Shown here: piece after piece, positions 1 through 11,976 of the stretch
Layout of the letters: the number at the start of each line of letters is the position of its first letter
How positions within the stretch are numbered: position 1 is the first letter of the stretch
From: Datnioides undecimradiatus
Taxonomy: Eukaryota; Chordata; Actinopteri; Lobotiformes; Datnioididae
DNA: 64,000 nt
NCBI GenBank assembly: GCA_008933995.1
Contig: WARS01000063.1
Location: 1,700,822 to 1,764,821, forward strand
Reading direction: 5' to 3'
Made by a program: the position numbers and the translations under genes
The notes under the pieces: generated by a model
Database searches by the model: none
What the model was told of the DNA's origin: nothing
The model's input: the letters and a program-made list of their open reading frames with translations, nothing else

Positions 1-824
1 ACACTGACGTACCAGGTTGGAGAAACCACCATCTTTGTTACTACAACTCCAGAGTATTTCTTGGTCTCCCGGCGTTCTACATCTGATTACAGCGGAGATT
101 AAAAGATGGGTCATCAGTGCTGGGATTCATTTTGTTCATAGTTTTATCAAAGTTTCTTATTTTGTTTACGAAATGTTTTACAGTCACAACTCTGAGTCGT
201 TCATCCACCACTACACTGAAGCTCCAATCACACTGGACAGCAAACCCACCAACACCCACCAACATCTGGCTTTTGATCTTAATTTGAAAGGCCACGTTTC
301 AATAACCTGCATGTAGAACTTTTCTGTCGTGTCATGTCCACCCAGCCCTTCAGTAACCCTTTTCCCGTCTACCTGCTCTCATGCTTCACCTTCCCCTCTT
401 CAGCCCTGCAGTATACCAATCTATGTCCACTGATTCCCTTTCAGACTAACTCTCAATCTTATCTCTCTGACCCTTGGACCTCTACCTTTCAGTCAGACCG
501 CTTCTTCTGTTAAGTTTGCCTTCATCAGTGTACCACGTTTTGACTTTTGTATGTTTTCGATTCAGTCTAAACATGAACTTGCACTGATTACACAACCTGC
601 TGGGCTCTTGCTGCTGGGTCGTGCATCTGGGTTCAAACAAGATTAACTAGTGAGCTGTTGCAGTGACGTGGCAGTGCTGTACATTGTGTGATATATGGAA
701 AAGTGTTGCATTGAGTTTTGTGCTGTGTTCTTGTAGATGTGATTGAACCTGGTATCTGTTGGCTGTATTCACATCCAGCCTCATGAACCTGGACATTTAA
801 CGGTAACTGTGTCTGAACCTAGCC

Positions 825-1510
825 TCATTGATGGTGCACGTCAGGCCTCCACTTTGGGCCTCCTATTCTTTTCTTGTTTCTTATCACTTCTACACAGTTG
901 ACACCCGACTCTACACATCTCTCAACACAGACTGAAAAAAGCACCGTTCTTACAATCTTTGGCTGAATCCATACCATTTAATGAACTCACTATTGTCTGA
1001 CCCTTAGGGTAAAAATGTACTGTATTCACATGCTTTAACAAAGTAAAAATACCTATACCACACTGTAAAAGTCCTCTGTTACAAGTTAGTGCCCTAGTAT
1101 GTAACTTTAATCAGGAAACAGACCTGACCCCTATGATTATTATGTATTATGTGATTTTATAATTATTACACTTTCATTCATATTAAGTCAAGAATTTACT
1201 CATTTGAGAGAAAGCATCTGAAAAAATCAGTTTGCAACAAGGAAACACCACAGGCAGGATTATGAGTAGGAAAAAAATAAGTTAATGAGAGCAGAAGATA
1301 AAATAGAGGAGATGCAGTGTGCTTTGCTGAAAATTACTCACTGTGAGATGAGGACTGTGTGCCGACAAAGCAGAGTTGGACGCAAAGCACTGAAAACAAA
1401 GGATAAAGAGAGTAAAAGATGAATGTGCAGGTGAAACTAATGCACCAAGTCATAAATGATGCAGTTAAACACTCACAGAAAAGCACGTAGACTGAAGTGT
1501 GTCTCATCAT
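825..1510 (-). CDS. Small secreted peptide gene, unrecognised (tentative)
   Basis: Reading the minus strand, exon 1 (1510-1477) starts with two Met codons and ends in phase 1 at a GTGAGT donor. Exon 2 (1389-1342, 48 bases) follows a pyrimidine-rich TTTTCAG acceptor. Together they encode a convincing signal peptide: a basic start (MMRHT), then a hydrophobic core rich in Leu, Val, Phe and Cys, then a small polar stretch (GTQSSSH). Two in-phase third exons are possible. One is 931-825 after TTTTTTCAG; it adds 34 residues with three Cys (CVERC and NC) and a basic middle, giving 62 aa. The other is 1217-1183 and adds only 11 residues. Further exons could lie beyond the window edge. A TATA-like box and two inverted CCAAT boxes upstream support a real promoter. 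The peptide might be a cytokine, chemokine-like or antimicrobial factor, but I recognise no family. Confidence 0.4.
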
Positions 1511-1553
1511 GCTGAAGTCTTTCCTCTGTAATGTCTGAGGACTCTTGGAACTG

Positions 1554-1625
1554 CAATATAAGGGTTTTTTCCTAACTGGTCATTGGCCCCTAAAGTCATG
1601 TCCCCCTCCAGCCCTCTGATTGGTC
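1554..1625 (-). promoter_or_regulatory. TATA and CCAAT promoter of the small secreted gene
   Basis: On the minus strand, CCTTATATTG (1563-1554) lies about 45 bases upstream of the ATG at 1510. Two CCAAT boxes (ATTGG on the plus strand, at 1582-1586 and 1619-1623) lie further upstream. This spacing is typical of a TATA-driven, inducible vertebrate promoter. Confidence 0.45.
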
Positions 1626-2580
1626 AGCTAGTTGATAGATTTTTGGTTTTGGGGGTTAGGTGAGGTAGCTCTCTGTCAAACGAACAAGAGAATATGTTCA
1701 GCACGTCAACAATCGGTCTGTATTTAAACAAATAGGATGACTGTGTTGGCCTTTGTCTCTAAATGCCACTGAAGAGACGCACGCAATAATCTGAGTATCA
1801 AAGGTTTTGCTGCCACCTAAAGGTTAAAAACTGAACTGTTGTCACCACAGTCACGTATACACAGACATATTGACTTGATAGCAGAAATAATGACTAATGA
1901 CATAATGAATGAATTAAAGCACAGGAGTTATTAATATTCACACTGGCTCTGGAATATTTACAGTGTCCCATGAAGTCCTTTACACTGTTAGTTATGGTTT
2001 ATGACATTATTGTAATTTAGGAAGTTGTAATAAATGTATGTGAATAATGATAATGACAAAGGAAGATTAATGAATGGAAATGAAATCATGGAAAATAACC
2101 AGAAATATAAATCATGATCACAATATTGGTCAGCAAAGCAACAGGATAGTTCCACGGAAACTGAATCCAACACAAGCTACATAAATGAGTGACGCATGTG
2201 TCTTGTCACGTAGCTCCACTTTATGATTTTACAGTAGATTCACAGTTTTAACAGGTTACTGTGGTTCTTTACCTGGATCAGTGGGTGTTTAGGAGGTAGA
2301 TGATTTGCCACAGGGGGGAGCTGCTTCATTGTACATCTGTAAGATGCAGGCTGACTTCAAAATAAACGTGCAGTATTAGTTACACATAGTTCATATTTTA
2401 CAGTAAAAAGATAAAAGTAACATACAGACATGTAGTATGTGTTGCTTTGACATAGGAAAACTTACTGTCAAATAAATAAGGACACTTATCTCACTGGAGG
2501 AACTACTTTTTATACCATTAACACGGGTAGAGGAAACACGTGAGCACATGAAGTACAGGGAGAGAGACTCCATATTCTGG
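1626..2580. other. Intergenic, no gene seen
   Basis: AT-rich sequence between the small minus-strand gene and the ppm1k promoter. The open frames here are short, lack splice context and look like chance. Confidence 0.5.
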
Positions 2581-2589
2581 CTTCCTGAT

Positions 2590-2824
2590 CTGGCTCCGCG
2601 CCAAAACCATTCACGCCCACTCCACCGCGTTCGTCGGTGACGCCAGGAGTCCCCGGATTGTGATTGGACGGTGGTGGCTCAGTTTAAATCCCCTCAGGCT
2701 GAGCCCCCCTTGATCTTAACAGCCCGCAGCGCGAGGACGACTGACGGCTCGAGGCAGCTGCTGGACACCTGTTGCCACGGAAACAGCACCGGCGGGAAAA
2801 TTACCAATAAAAGTGGGCATAACG
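2590..2824 (+). promoter_or_regulatory. ppm1k: ppm1k CpG-rich promoter and noncoding exon 1
   Basis: A GC- and CpG-rich island in AT-rich surroundings. It holds an E2F-like GCGCCAAAA (2598-2606), an inverted CCAAT box (2663-2667) and a TTTAAAT stretch near 2691. The probable noncoding first exon ends at 2824 before GTGAGC and would join an acceptor just upstream of the coding start at 4871. The transcription start is not determined. Confidence 0.6.
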
Positions 2825-2943
2825 GTGAGCAACGGTTAATTCTGCTTTTTCCTTTAACTGTGACTTTCTAAACTAATTATAACCTTAAAATAAGTTTATA
2901 GTGAGTTCACATTTTATTTTCTATCACCCAATGTCTCTTTAGC

Positions 2944-3353
2944 AGAACTATTCAGTAGTTTACTGAAGTAAAAGTACAAATACTAAAGCTTGAAATAATG
3001 CTGAATTGGAAATATTTCTTTAGTACATGTATGAGTATAATCAGCAAAATGTATTTAAAGTTTCAAAAAAACGACTCAAAAAACGTGTTTTATAATAACA
3101 CAGTTGGGTTATTGGATTACTATTACATGCATTTATGTGTAATTTGCATTTTAGTGTTGGTCCAGGTGTTGATTTAAACTTTATATAGGCAGTTAAATAT
3201 ATTTCACATAGTTACATTGTTCTGCAATGTAACTAAAGCCGTATTTACATCTGAAGTGTAGTTTAGTAAAAGTATATAGTACATTTAAGTAAAGTACAAG
3301 TACCTCAGATTTGTACTTGAGTAAATGTACTTAGTTACATTCCAGCACTTAGT
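2944..3353. repeat. Dispersed teleost repeat rich in GTAC / ACTT motifs
   Basis: This part of ppm1k intron 1 carries the motif family AAGTACCTCAGA, TGTACTTGAGTA and ACTTAGTTACATTCCAGCAC. Related stretches occur at about 10556-10625, 12625-12700, 37018-37090 and 54980-55045. I cannot name the family; boundaries are approximate. Confidence 0.4.
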
Positions 3354-4870
3354 ACATGTTATTCTAAAGTCTGTTAGAATTGGTCATTATGGCTTCACTG
3401 AGAAACAGCACGTTTCTTTATGTTTTTCTTACTTTCCCATTTTATATTTTGGGTCTGATTTAGGTGAAAGGGGTCTGTTGAGTGTTTAAAGTGTGTGTTT
3501 GGCGTGTGGATCCATGCCGTGCACCCCAACACGCATGTGCATTGTTATGTTTTGTCAACAACAAGTGGGTCACATGTGTGTCAGTGTGTACACACAGTCC
3601 TGTGGTGGTATGAAAAGGTCATACAGACTGAGAAAGTCAAACATTAGTGTAGCCGCTGCTTTGGTGACCAGTGTTATTAATATTGATCACAGACACGATC
3701 TTATCGACTGTGACGAACCAGTTTACACAGAAGCTTTGGCAAAATCTAAAAACTGGGTCACAAAGAAATGGAGTAAAGGCGACAGCGTCAAAGTTAAACA
3801 GCACTTTTGTGTTCACCTGTTCGGTTTTCAATAGGTTTATTAAAGCTTAGAGAGATTTAACTTTCCTTTTTAATTTGACAAGTCCTTCAAAATAAAAACC
3901 TGAGAATCCCTTTACTCCAAAAAGATTTATGTTTCAACAGTTAGTTAAGAAAATGTGTCTCTTTGCAGCAAAACTGTCCTTTTCCAGTGAAGTAAGAGTA
4001 TTTTTAGAGCCTGGCCCTGATGTGTTTGTCCTGCTGGTAACGGATAGGAGCCCACACACTACTGAAACACAGCAGGAGATGGACGGCTATTTGTGGAGCA
4101 CAAACACGCTCACGTATGCAGAGATGAGTAGGGGAAGGTGGGATAGAACAGAGTGGCGACAGAGAGAATGAAGGAGATAATCCTTGTTAATGACAAACAG
4201 CCCAAGGGATTAAACCCCCAAAAATGTTTGCAACAGCTGATCCTCTGACACACTGTGACCCCCCAAATCACAAAAAAGCGCTCGATATCATCAATCAGGT
4301 CATTTATCAAACTTAAATGCAAACTATTAGACTCAATAAGCTACAACCCCAGGATCATTGTAGGCTTTGTAGATTTTGATCTCTCAGGACAACAGGTTTC
4401 TTTTATACTCTCAGAGAGTATTTTCCTTTTTTTTTAAACACGTTGTTAAATTGTTGTCTCTAATTTACAACCTTTTAATCTTGGAAAATATTCCCAGATT
4501 TCCTGTAATTTAAAAAAAATCTTGCAAAGGTACAGCTTCATAATCTCAGTGAATATTGACTGTGTTTTCATCATTTTTTTAAAAAAAAATCTTGCAAATT
4601 TATTATATTTTACTCTGAAGGTGTTTTTCTTAAAATGTAAAATTTTTGCAATTTTTTTATTTTATTTTTTCCAATTTTTTAACTTTATAATTCCCCTAAT
4701 TTTCTGTTTCTCTTCTGTTTTTTTCGTAAATATAGCAGTTTATTTTTTATAATATCCTTGTTTTTTATTTGTCTCTTCACTCAGATGTTCAGTAACGGTA
4801 CATGTGTTTGTTATTTGATGCATGTTGCAGAACCCCGCTACCTGGCCAGGTGTTTCCTCCACAGTCAGCC

Positions 4871-7800
4871 ATGTCATCAGCGGTGCTGCTCAAACTGCTG
4901 CGCTGTTCTCGCGCCAACATCGCAAGACAAACCTTCCTCGCCGCTCGCTGCTCACCTGAACCCTCCGCAGCTCCTGCACAGGTGGGTCTGCTGCTCTTTA
5001 AAGATCAGGTGTCCTTGAAAAACTTTGGCTCATTGTCTGACTGGTTGGCCTGCAGGTGGGCGGGGCCCTGTTCGGGATGGTGGGCGCGCGATGGGTGAGC
5101 GGGTCGGTCACCTGTCCGGTCGCCTGGGACTCATTTGGAATCTGGGACAACAGGATAGAAGAACCCATACTGCTGCCGTCCAGTATCAGATATGGAAAAC
5201 CCATCCCACAGGTGAGTGAAGGGATCAGAGTGATACTTGAATAAAAGGATGGAGGCTGAATGATGATTGGCTGAGTGGATGAACAGACGGATGAACTGTC
5301 TCCCTCCCTCTCCCAGGTCAGTCTGTCCCGGGTCGGCAGCACGTCTGTTTTAGGTCTCAGGAAACAGAATGAGGACCGTCTCCGTGTCGCCCGTATCCAT
5401 GACAACCTGTTGTACTTCGCAGTGTTCGATGGCCACGGGGGCCCACATGCCGCCGACTACTGCTACACCTTTATGGAGAAGTTTATCAGGTAAAATTCTA
5501 TTATGATCTGTCTCAAAATATTAAGAATATCACACATTTTTATACATTTTTGGTCATTTTTACGATAAATCAACGTTTTCACACAGAGACGCTTTAGAGG
5601 ACGACGATGATCTGGAGAGAGTCTTGAAGAAAGCCTTCATAGATGCTGACAAGGCTCTACACACACATCTCAGCTACTTCAACGATGGTAACACACACAC
5701 ACACTGTACTACACAATCCATTTATACGAGTCCTCCTGCCACCCAAATTCAGCAGACTGAAGACAAAGGAGTGTTTACTTTAGTATAAAGATGAGTACTA
5801 ATTAGAAAAAGCATCAAATGAAATCAGTGAAGAAGATTTTACATCAGTATTAAATTAATATAGTGAACAATATCATTTTATTCTTATTTTCTAATGCACC
5901 TTAATGTTTACATCATGTTTCATCAGAGAAAGTGGAAATACCGTTCACACTGAGAACAGAGTGAGAGGCTAAAACACGACGTATTCATCAAGTTTCCCTC
6001 CTGCAGCCTCCTTCCTGACAGCCGGCACCACGGCAACGGTTGCTATGCTGCGTGATGGCGTGGAGCTGGTGGTGGGCAGCGCTGGCGACAGCCGGGCGAT
6101 GCTGTGCAGGGGGGGCCGAGCCACCAAGCTCAGCAAAGACCACACACCTGACTGCAAAGACGAGAGACACAGGTACAGCAGCCGGTGAGGTCGTTTTATG
6201 TCACTTTACTGTTACTAACTACTGTTACTACGACTATAACAAACCTGTTGTGCTGCTGCAGGAATAAAACCTGAGACATTCTGTGTGTGAAGTGTAAACC
6301 TGCACGAGTCTTCTGACTTTTTCCACTCCTTCTTAGATAAAAACAAGATTTCAAAGACTGAAGAGTGAAGTCAGACATCTCGTGTTGCGTTTGTGTGTCG
6401 TTTCATTGCAACCAGGAAGTCAAACAGCTGCAGGAAGAACAGGTGGATCATTGTTCCTGAAGTTGTTCAGACAGGAATAATGTTTCCTCTGAGTCTGCTT
6501 CCTCGTCTCTGAGGAGAAACATGGAGGATTGGTATCTGTGCAGGAGGATGTCAGGTGAGGGGCAGGTGTCCCGGCAGCCAGGTCATCCATAGACCCTGTA
6601 TGATGCTTGCAGACTCTCCTCCTGCACAGGCGGTCCGGTTCATCCAGCAGGTCTGTGGCTTTCCCTCTGGCTGAGCAGCTGGTGTTATGTAACAGACTAT
6701 GTTTAACTCTGGAGTTCAGCCAATCACACGTCAACGCCTCAGCTGAGCCTTTGACCTTCAGACAGGCACAGGCTCTCAAATGTCAAAGCGTCAGTCACCT
6801 AAATACAGTTAAACACAGTCTCTCTCTTCAGGATCCAGAGGTTCGGCGGCTTCGTGACGTGGAACAGCGTCGGCCAGGCAAACGTTAACGGGCGGCTCGC
6901 CATGACCCGCAGCATCGGAGACTTCCACCTGAAGGGCAGCGGTGTCATCGCGGAGCCGGAAACACGACGAGTCACAGTGAGCTTCACCTCTGACCTTCAG
7001 ACGCTCAGAGAAAACGTGGATCGTCAAAAGATTTATTGTGTTTATTATATTCATTTATTTTTACCCACCAAAATAAGTCATGATGTCCTGCTGTTATTGG
7101 CAGCCATATTGGAAAAAGTGACCAAGAAAATAAAGGAAAGCTGCACCAAAAATGATTTTTATTATATTCTGTTCTAAAAACAATAAAGTGATATAAATTT
7201 TCATTTTTAACGAACATGTTTCTGAAGCTCCGACCTCTCCGTCTGTCTGCGCAGGTGCAGCACGCCAACGACTCCTTCCTGGCTCTAACCACTGACGGCA
7301 TCAACTTCCTGCTGAGTGACCAGGAGATCTGTGACGTCATCAGCCAGTGCCAGGACCCCACAGAGGCTGCTGATGTCATCGCTGAGCAGGTACCTGCGTC
7401 CTCTCGCTGACCAGATGTGTTCATTTACACTTTAACTCCATTTAATAAGAAATAAAAATATGAATAAATAGTTGTCTCCATTTTGCAACACAAGCAAGTC
7501 ACTTCAGGTTTTTACTAAAATGTCTTGTTTATTTTAGTGTTTTATTAAACTTTTAGCATCTTAAATAAAGACAACAAAACAGCAACAAAACAGAAGTGAA
7601 GGAGTAATAAGGACGTTCACACGTGACCACTGACATTACTGATGGAGGCCATGGTTGCTCACTTTAAATGTCTTACATGAACGACGCTCTAATGTATCCT
7701 TGGTTAAAGGAGATAAGAAAGGAAGCACTGAAGCACCCTTCCTTGGCATCTTTCCTTGACATTTAGAGACTCACGTGACTCTCATCATGGCCGCCGCTCA

Positions 7801-8055
7801 GACACTTCACCACCAGCTCCAAAACTGGAGTAACTGTGCTCCCTCCTGATTGTTGAAATGAATTCTGGGTAATGACAACTGACACTTGTGTGTGTGTGTG
7901 TGTGTGTGTATGTCCTTTTAAAGGCGCTGCAGTACGGCTCCGAGGACAACGCCACCATCGTCATTGTCCCTTTAGGAGCCTGGGGGAAACATCAGACGCC
8001 CACTGCCGTCTATAGCATGAGCAGGAACTTCGCCTCCAGTGGCAGATGGGCGTAG
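4871..8055 (+). CDS. ppm1k: Protein phosphatase PPM1K (mitochondrial PP2Cm)
   Basis: Coding exons: 4871-4981, 5056-5211, 5317-5489, 5587-5687, 6007-6172, 6832-6976, 7255-7389, 7924-8055. They sum to 372 aa, which as I recall is the length of human PPM1K. The family is a Mn/Mg-dependent Ser/Thr phosphatase of the mitochondrial matrix that dephosphorylates the branched-chain ketoacid dehydrogenase E1 subunit and so activates BCAA breakdown. The N-terminus is basic and Leu-rich with no acids for about 28 residues, as a targeting peptide should be. PP2C motifs are present: VFDGHGG (metal site), [25 protein letters not shown] and the late [10 protein letters not shown]. The start is the first ATG after the intron 1 acceptor. 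All key acidic metal ligands look intact. Confidence 0.93.
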
Positions 8056-9445
8056 AAGACACACACACACACACACACACCTACACGCACAACTTGAAGG
8101 ACACAAACATTTTTTTAATTTCAAATTATCTCAAAATGACCCAGAAGTCATGTGACGATGGCCCGGACCCTCAGAGGATCTGTGACTTCAGTATCAATCT
8201 CCCCGTTGACTCGTGTAAATAGAGTGTAAATGAATGTGTTGTACATACGGAGACGTTTGCTGCACTGTTCGTGTGTCTGCGGCGATGCTGTTCTGACATT
8301 TCACTGCTGTGCAATTCAACATCAAACCTCCAAAAACTTTATTAAATTTGTTTGGTTTCAGTTTTACTTCCAGACAACTGAAAGAAGAGACCAATCACGT
8401 TACAGTGATACTTTGAGCTGAATCTTCACAGAATGATAGATAAAATAATAAAATATTTATCTGGCATTTATTGAAGGTTTGAGTGGAGGAAACAAAACCC
8501 ACATGAAGAAATGAATCGTGCCTTTAATACAGCGTCGTTACTGTCTGCCCTGTGTGACGGCTCATCAGGGCCATTGTAGCTGAGAAAAACAAAATTAAAG
8601 TGGGAAATTTAAAAAAAACTGAACTTAAAAAATTTGGGGGAAAAACTCAGACTTTTTGTTTTATTCATTGGTCAAATAACCACGTAGCTTCATGTGAGAT
8701 GGTTATATTCATGAGGATCATTCTGGGCTAAAATCACGAGTATCTCTCTTTGCTGAATCCAACTGTGATATAATTTGATTATTGATTGACTTTGAGCTAA
8801 CGGTGCAAACTGAAGCAACGTTTTGTCCTTTTTTTGTCTTATTCCCATGAATTTAGGATGTTTTCTCATAAATTTCCAGTTTTAATTGTGAAAATTTCAC
8901 ATTTTTCCCCAAAATATTTTCCTCTATCCCTTGATAATTTTTTTTAACCTACAGTGGCTTTAATAGTGTCGCAATGAGTCTGTATGTTTCTAGTATTTTA
9001 TGTTGTATCTACCCTGTATAAAAATGTTCAGTTTATCTGATGGAACTTGGAAAACAAACTTTTCTATTTGAAAAAAATTCTATTTGATAACATTATGTTT
9101 GCATTTTCTAAAAATGCAAATTTTTGCTATTTTTCTTGTCAAAATCAGATTTTTAGTTTTACTGATCATATCTCACGTCCACATTAACGAACCTGTGACC
9201 GCTGATTAATAATAGTTATTACTTTATTTTAAAGGCGTCACAACAACTCCTCCTTAAAGTGAGGTCATGTGACATCATGCTGACATCACACATCTGGTTT
9301 CTGTGACAAATAATGATCCAGGTTATTTTAATACCTTCAGTTCAGTTAACATTAATGCTGCTGCCATGAACGATGTGTTTTCCCTCTGAGCCGACCTCTG
9401 ACCTGCAGCCACCTCAGAGTCTGTGAGCAGGGACGAATAAAGTTT
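8056..9445 (+). other. ppm1k: ppm1k 3' untranslated region
   Basis: AT-rich noncoding sequence after the stop, starting with a CA run. Possible poly(A) signals are AATAAAATA near 8450 and AATAAA at 9436-9441; the latter would give a UTR of about 1.4 kb. No other gene is visible. Confidence 0.5.
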
Positions 9446-9589
9446 GAAGGTTCAAACTCAAACTTTGTTTGTCTGGTTCCTCCTGATGTTCACAAGCAGA
9501 CTGTGACACAGATTCACAGTGAAGCTGAACGTCTGATGTGATGTAATGTGCCAACACACGCAGTTTCAATTATACCACAACAGAAACGT

Positions 9590-9890
9590 ACTGAGGTGCC
9601 ACAAAAAGACAAAAAACCACAAATACATGTTAAAGTACCACAAAATGTCAATGAGAAGAAGCAAGAGTAGAAACACAGACACAAAGACGTACTACCGGAA
9701 ACACAAAAATGACCTCAGAGAGACACACTGAGAAATATATGACCACAAAGAGACAGAGACGACCATGAGAAGACACAAAATACCACAAAAAAATAAACAA
9801 AACCACAAAGAGACACAAAAGTACCACAAACACACAAACTGACTACGTGAAGACGCAAATCTACCGCAGACAGATAAAAACTGCTACACG
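9590..9890. repeat. Degenerate minisatellite (ACCACAAA / AGACACA units)
   Basis: About 300 bases made of imperfect, irregularly spaced units such as TACCACAAA and AGAGACACA. Open frames in it follow from the repeat and are not genes. Confidence 0.5.
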
Positions 9891-10112
9891 CAGTTTGTGC
9901 TACTGGAGCGCTCGTGTCTTGGACTGTTGCCATGGAAAGTTACTTGTGTTTGATTGGCAGCTGGTTTCCCCGGTTTCCCTCTCTGACGGCCAATAGCGTG
10001 ACAGGAACTTTTCCCGCCCTCCCCGAGTAACGAGGCGTTCGGGTGTCGAGTGTAATTATAGAAACTGAGATTCTTAGCATTGCTTCAAGTGACCACGAGA
10101 TGACGCTGAACG

Positions 10113-10149
<37 letters not shown>

Positions 10150-11530
10150 GCATTAACAAACGTCAGTGAAACAAAACACCCGACACACTGACACGAGAAC
10201 TTGACCTAGAAAACCTTGTGACGGACAGTGGGTGTATGCTAACCTTTACAAAACACCGTGCTGTCAGTAACTCTGTGTAATACAAACCTCAAAATCTGAG
10301 AAAATCTCTGAGCGGCTGCAGTTGCTCTGTGTCGCCAGCAGATGGAGCTGATTGCATTCAAGTTCAACAGACTGAGGAGGAACTTTCAGCTCTGACATCT
10401 TTTAGTCTCATCACTGAGCCTCAGTTTTATGTTATTATGCTCTTAAAATTAAAGTTTTTGCCGTAAAACAGAAAAAGACCTAAAAATATTAAAGATTATT
10501 AACATTATTGTCGCAAAAAGCTGATTAGATTTGATTTCAGTTGGACTTTGCTGAAATGCAACTAAATACATTTACTCAAGTACTGTGGTACAAGCTCGAG
10601 GTACTTGTACTACTAAATGTACTCCTTATGGATGCAGTTATTGCTGCAGCTGTGCTTTTATTCATATTATTAACATAAATATAATCTTCCAATAAATAAA
10701 GAAATTGAGCATTAGTTATATACATTAATAATTAGTATTTTTAGTTAATTTTAGAACCATTTTCCCAGCTGCAACATTAAACTCGTGATCAGTAATAAAG
10801 AATACATCTTCCACTGCTGAATATTTACCTATATATACAAACACTATGACAGACTAAGTTCAATATGTCAAAATTCAGTAATCTGCATTTTGACATATTG
10901 AATGCAGGACTTTTTACATTGTAGATTTTGCAGATCTGATCACTTTAAATTTAATTTTAACACACATTAATAATTAATAATCACTCTGTCATTTCATCTG
11001 CTGATATATTTGTATTTATTTGTGATTTTCTTTACTTGACTACAGCTAAAACATGCTGTGACCTCATGCACCGCTGCTCCTGCAGAGCTTTGATTTGACT
11101 CAAAGTGGAGCGTCCAGGTGTGACCAATCACCCCTCACCTGTTTGCAGCCTGATTGAGGGTTTTGTGGAGAATCCTTAAATCTAACATGTTGAATGTTGG
11201 TGTGTTTCAGGCTGCAGTGATCTTGATGCAGCTGCTTTGTGCGTTACTTATGTGACTGTGTGGATGAGAGGACAGAGCGTCGTGTTGCTGGTGAGACCTG
11301 ATCCAGGTTCAGTTACCAGGTACCACATTTTAATGCATTTGAGTATTTCTACTTTCAGTTAAAGGAATAATATCTAACTTTTGCCTGTTGTAGATCTGTG
11401 TTCCTCCATGATCAGATGTTCCATCAGGTTCAGACTCAGAGACTCAGTGGATCCAGATCAGACTCTGTGATCGGCTTCACTTCCTGTCTGTGGCGTCACC
11501 ACCTCCTCTCTGTGCATGTGTCAGTGTTGT
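9891..11530. other. Intergenic, no gene seen
   Basis: Between ppm1k and abcg2. It contains a CA microsatellite (about 10115-10150) and fragments of the GTAC-rich dispersed repeat. I see no coding exon. Confidence 0.5.
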
Positions 11531-11536
11531 GTTTGT

Positions 11537-11691
11537 GTGTCAGCAGCTTGATAAACTGACTCTGGATCAGCTGTAAGACACATTTCTGTGTCAGCAGCTT
11601 GATAAACTGACTCTGGATCAGCTGTAAGACACATTTCTGTGTGTCAGCAGCTTGATAAACTGACTCTGGATCAGCTGTAAGACACATTTCT
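11537..11691. repeat. Tandem repeat, 3 copies of about 51-53 bases
   Basis: Three nearly identical copies of a unit that begins GTGTCAGCAGCTTGATAAAC and ends ACACATTTCT. It lies directly before copy A of the three-copy dispersed repeat. Confidence 0.85.
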
Positions 11692-11715
11692 GTGCTCCTC
11701 TTTTCAGCCGCTGCT

Positions 11716-11976
11716 TGTTTTTAACTCTGTATCTGAAGCAGATGAAGGATTTCAGTCGTCGGACGTCTGGATCTGAAGTTATCAGAGAAACAAGCTGAGC
11801 AAACGTTAGCAGCAGCTCGGCTCGCCGCCCCTCCAGGACGTCCCGTGTGCGGCCGACAGCGTGGGAGAAACAGTGGTTTTTAAGGTGGAACTGCTTTATT
11901 CAGTGTTTCTCTGGGTTTGAATCAGCGGCTCTGTTTGTTTTGGAGAGGAGGAGACCTCTGTGGAGAATTCAGCTCC
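11716..11976 (+). repeat. Dispersed repeat copy A (3'-truncated)
   Basis: First of three copies of a repeat family. It shares its left part (from TGTTTTTAACTCTGTATC) and core (from CTCGCCGCCCCTCC to GAATTCAGCTCC) with copy C at 45401-45759 with no difference I could see, then stops where copies B and C continue. Family unknown. Confidence 0.8.

Noticed and set aside
2771-2784. X-box-like GTTGCCacGGAAAC in the ppm1k leader
   Set aside because: The right half departs from RGYAAC, so it is not a convincing RFX site.
3493-3834. 113-codon open frame in ppm1k intron 1
   Set aside because: Composition is non-coding-like, there is no family resemblance, and it lies inside an intron without splice context.
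9546-9933. Short open frames rich in Lys/His/Asn or Val/Phe/Cys
   Set aside because: They arise from the degenerate ACCACAAA/AGACACA repeat.
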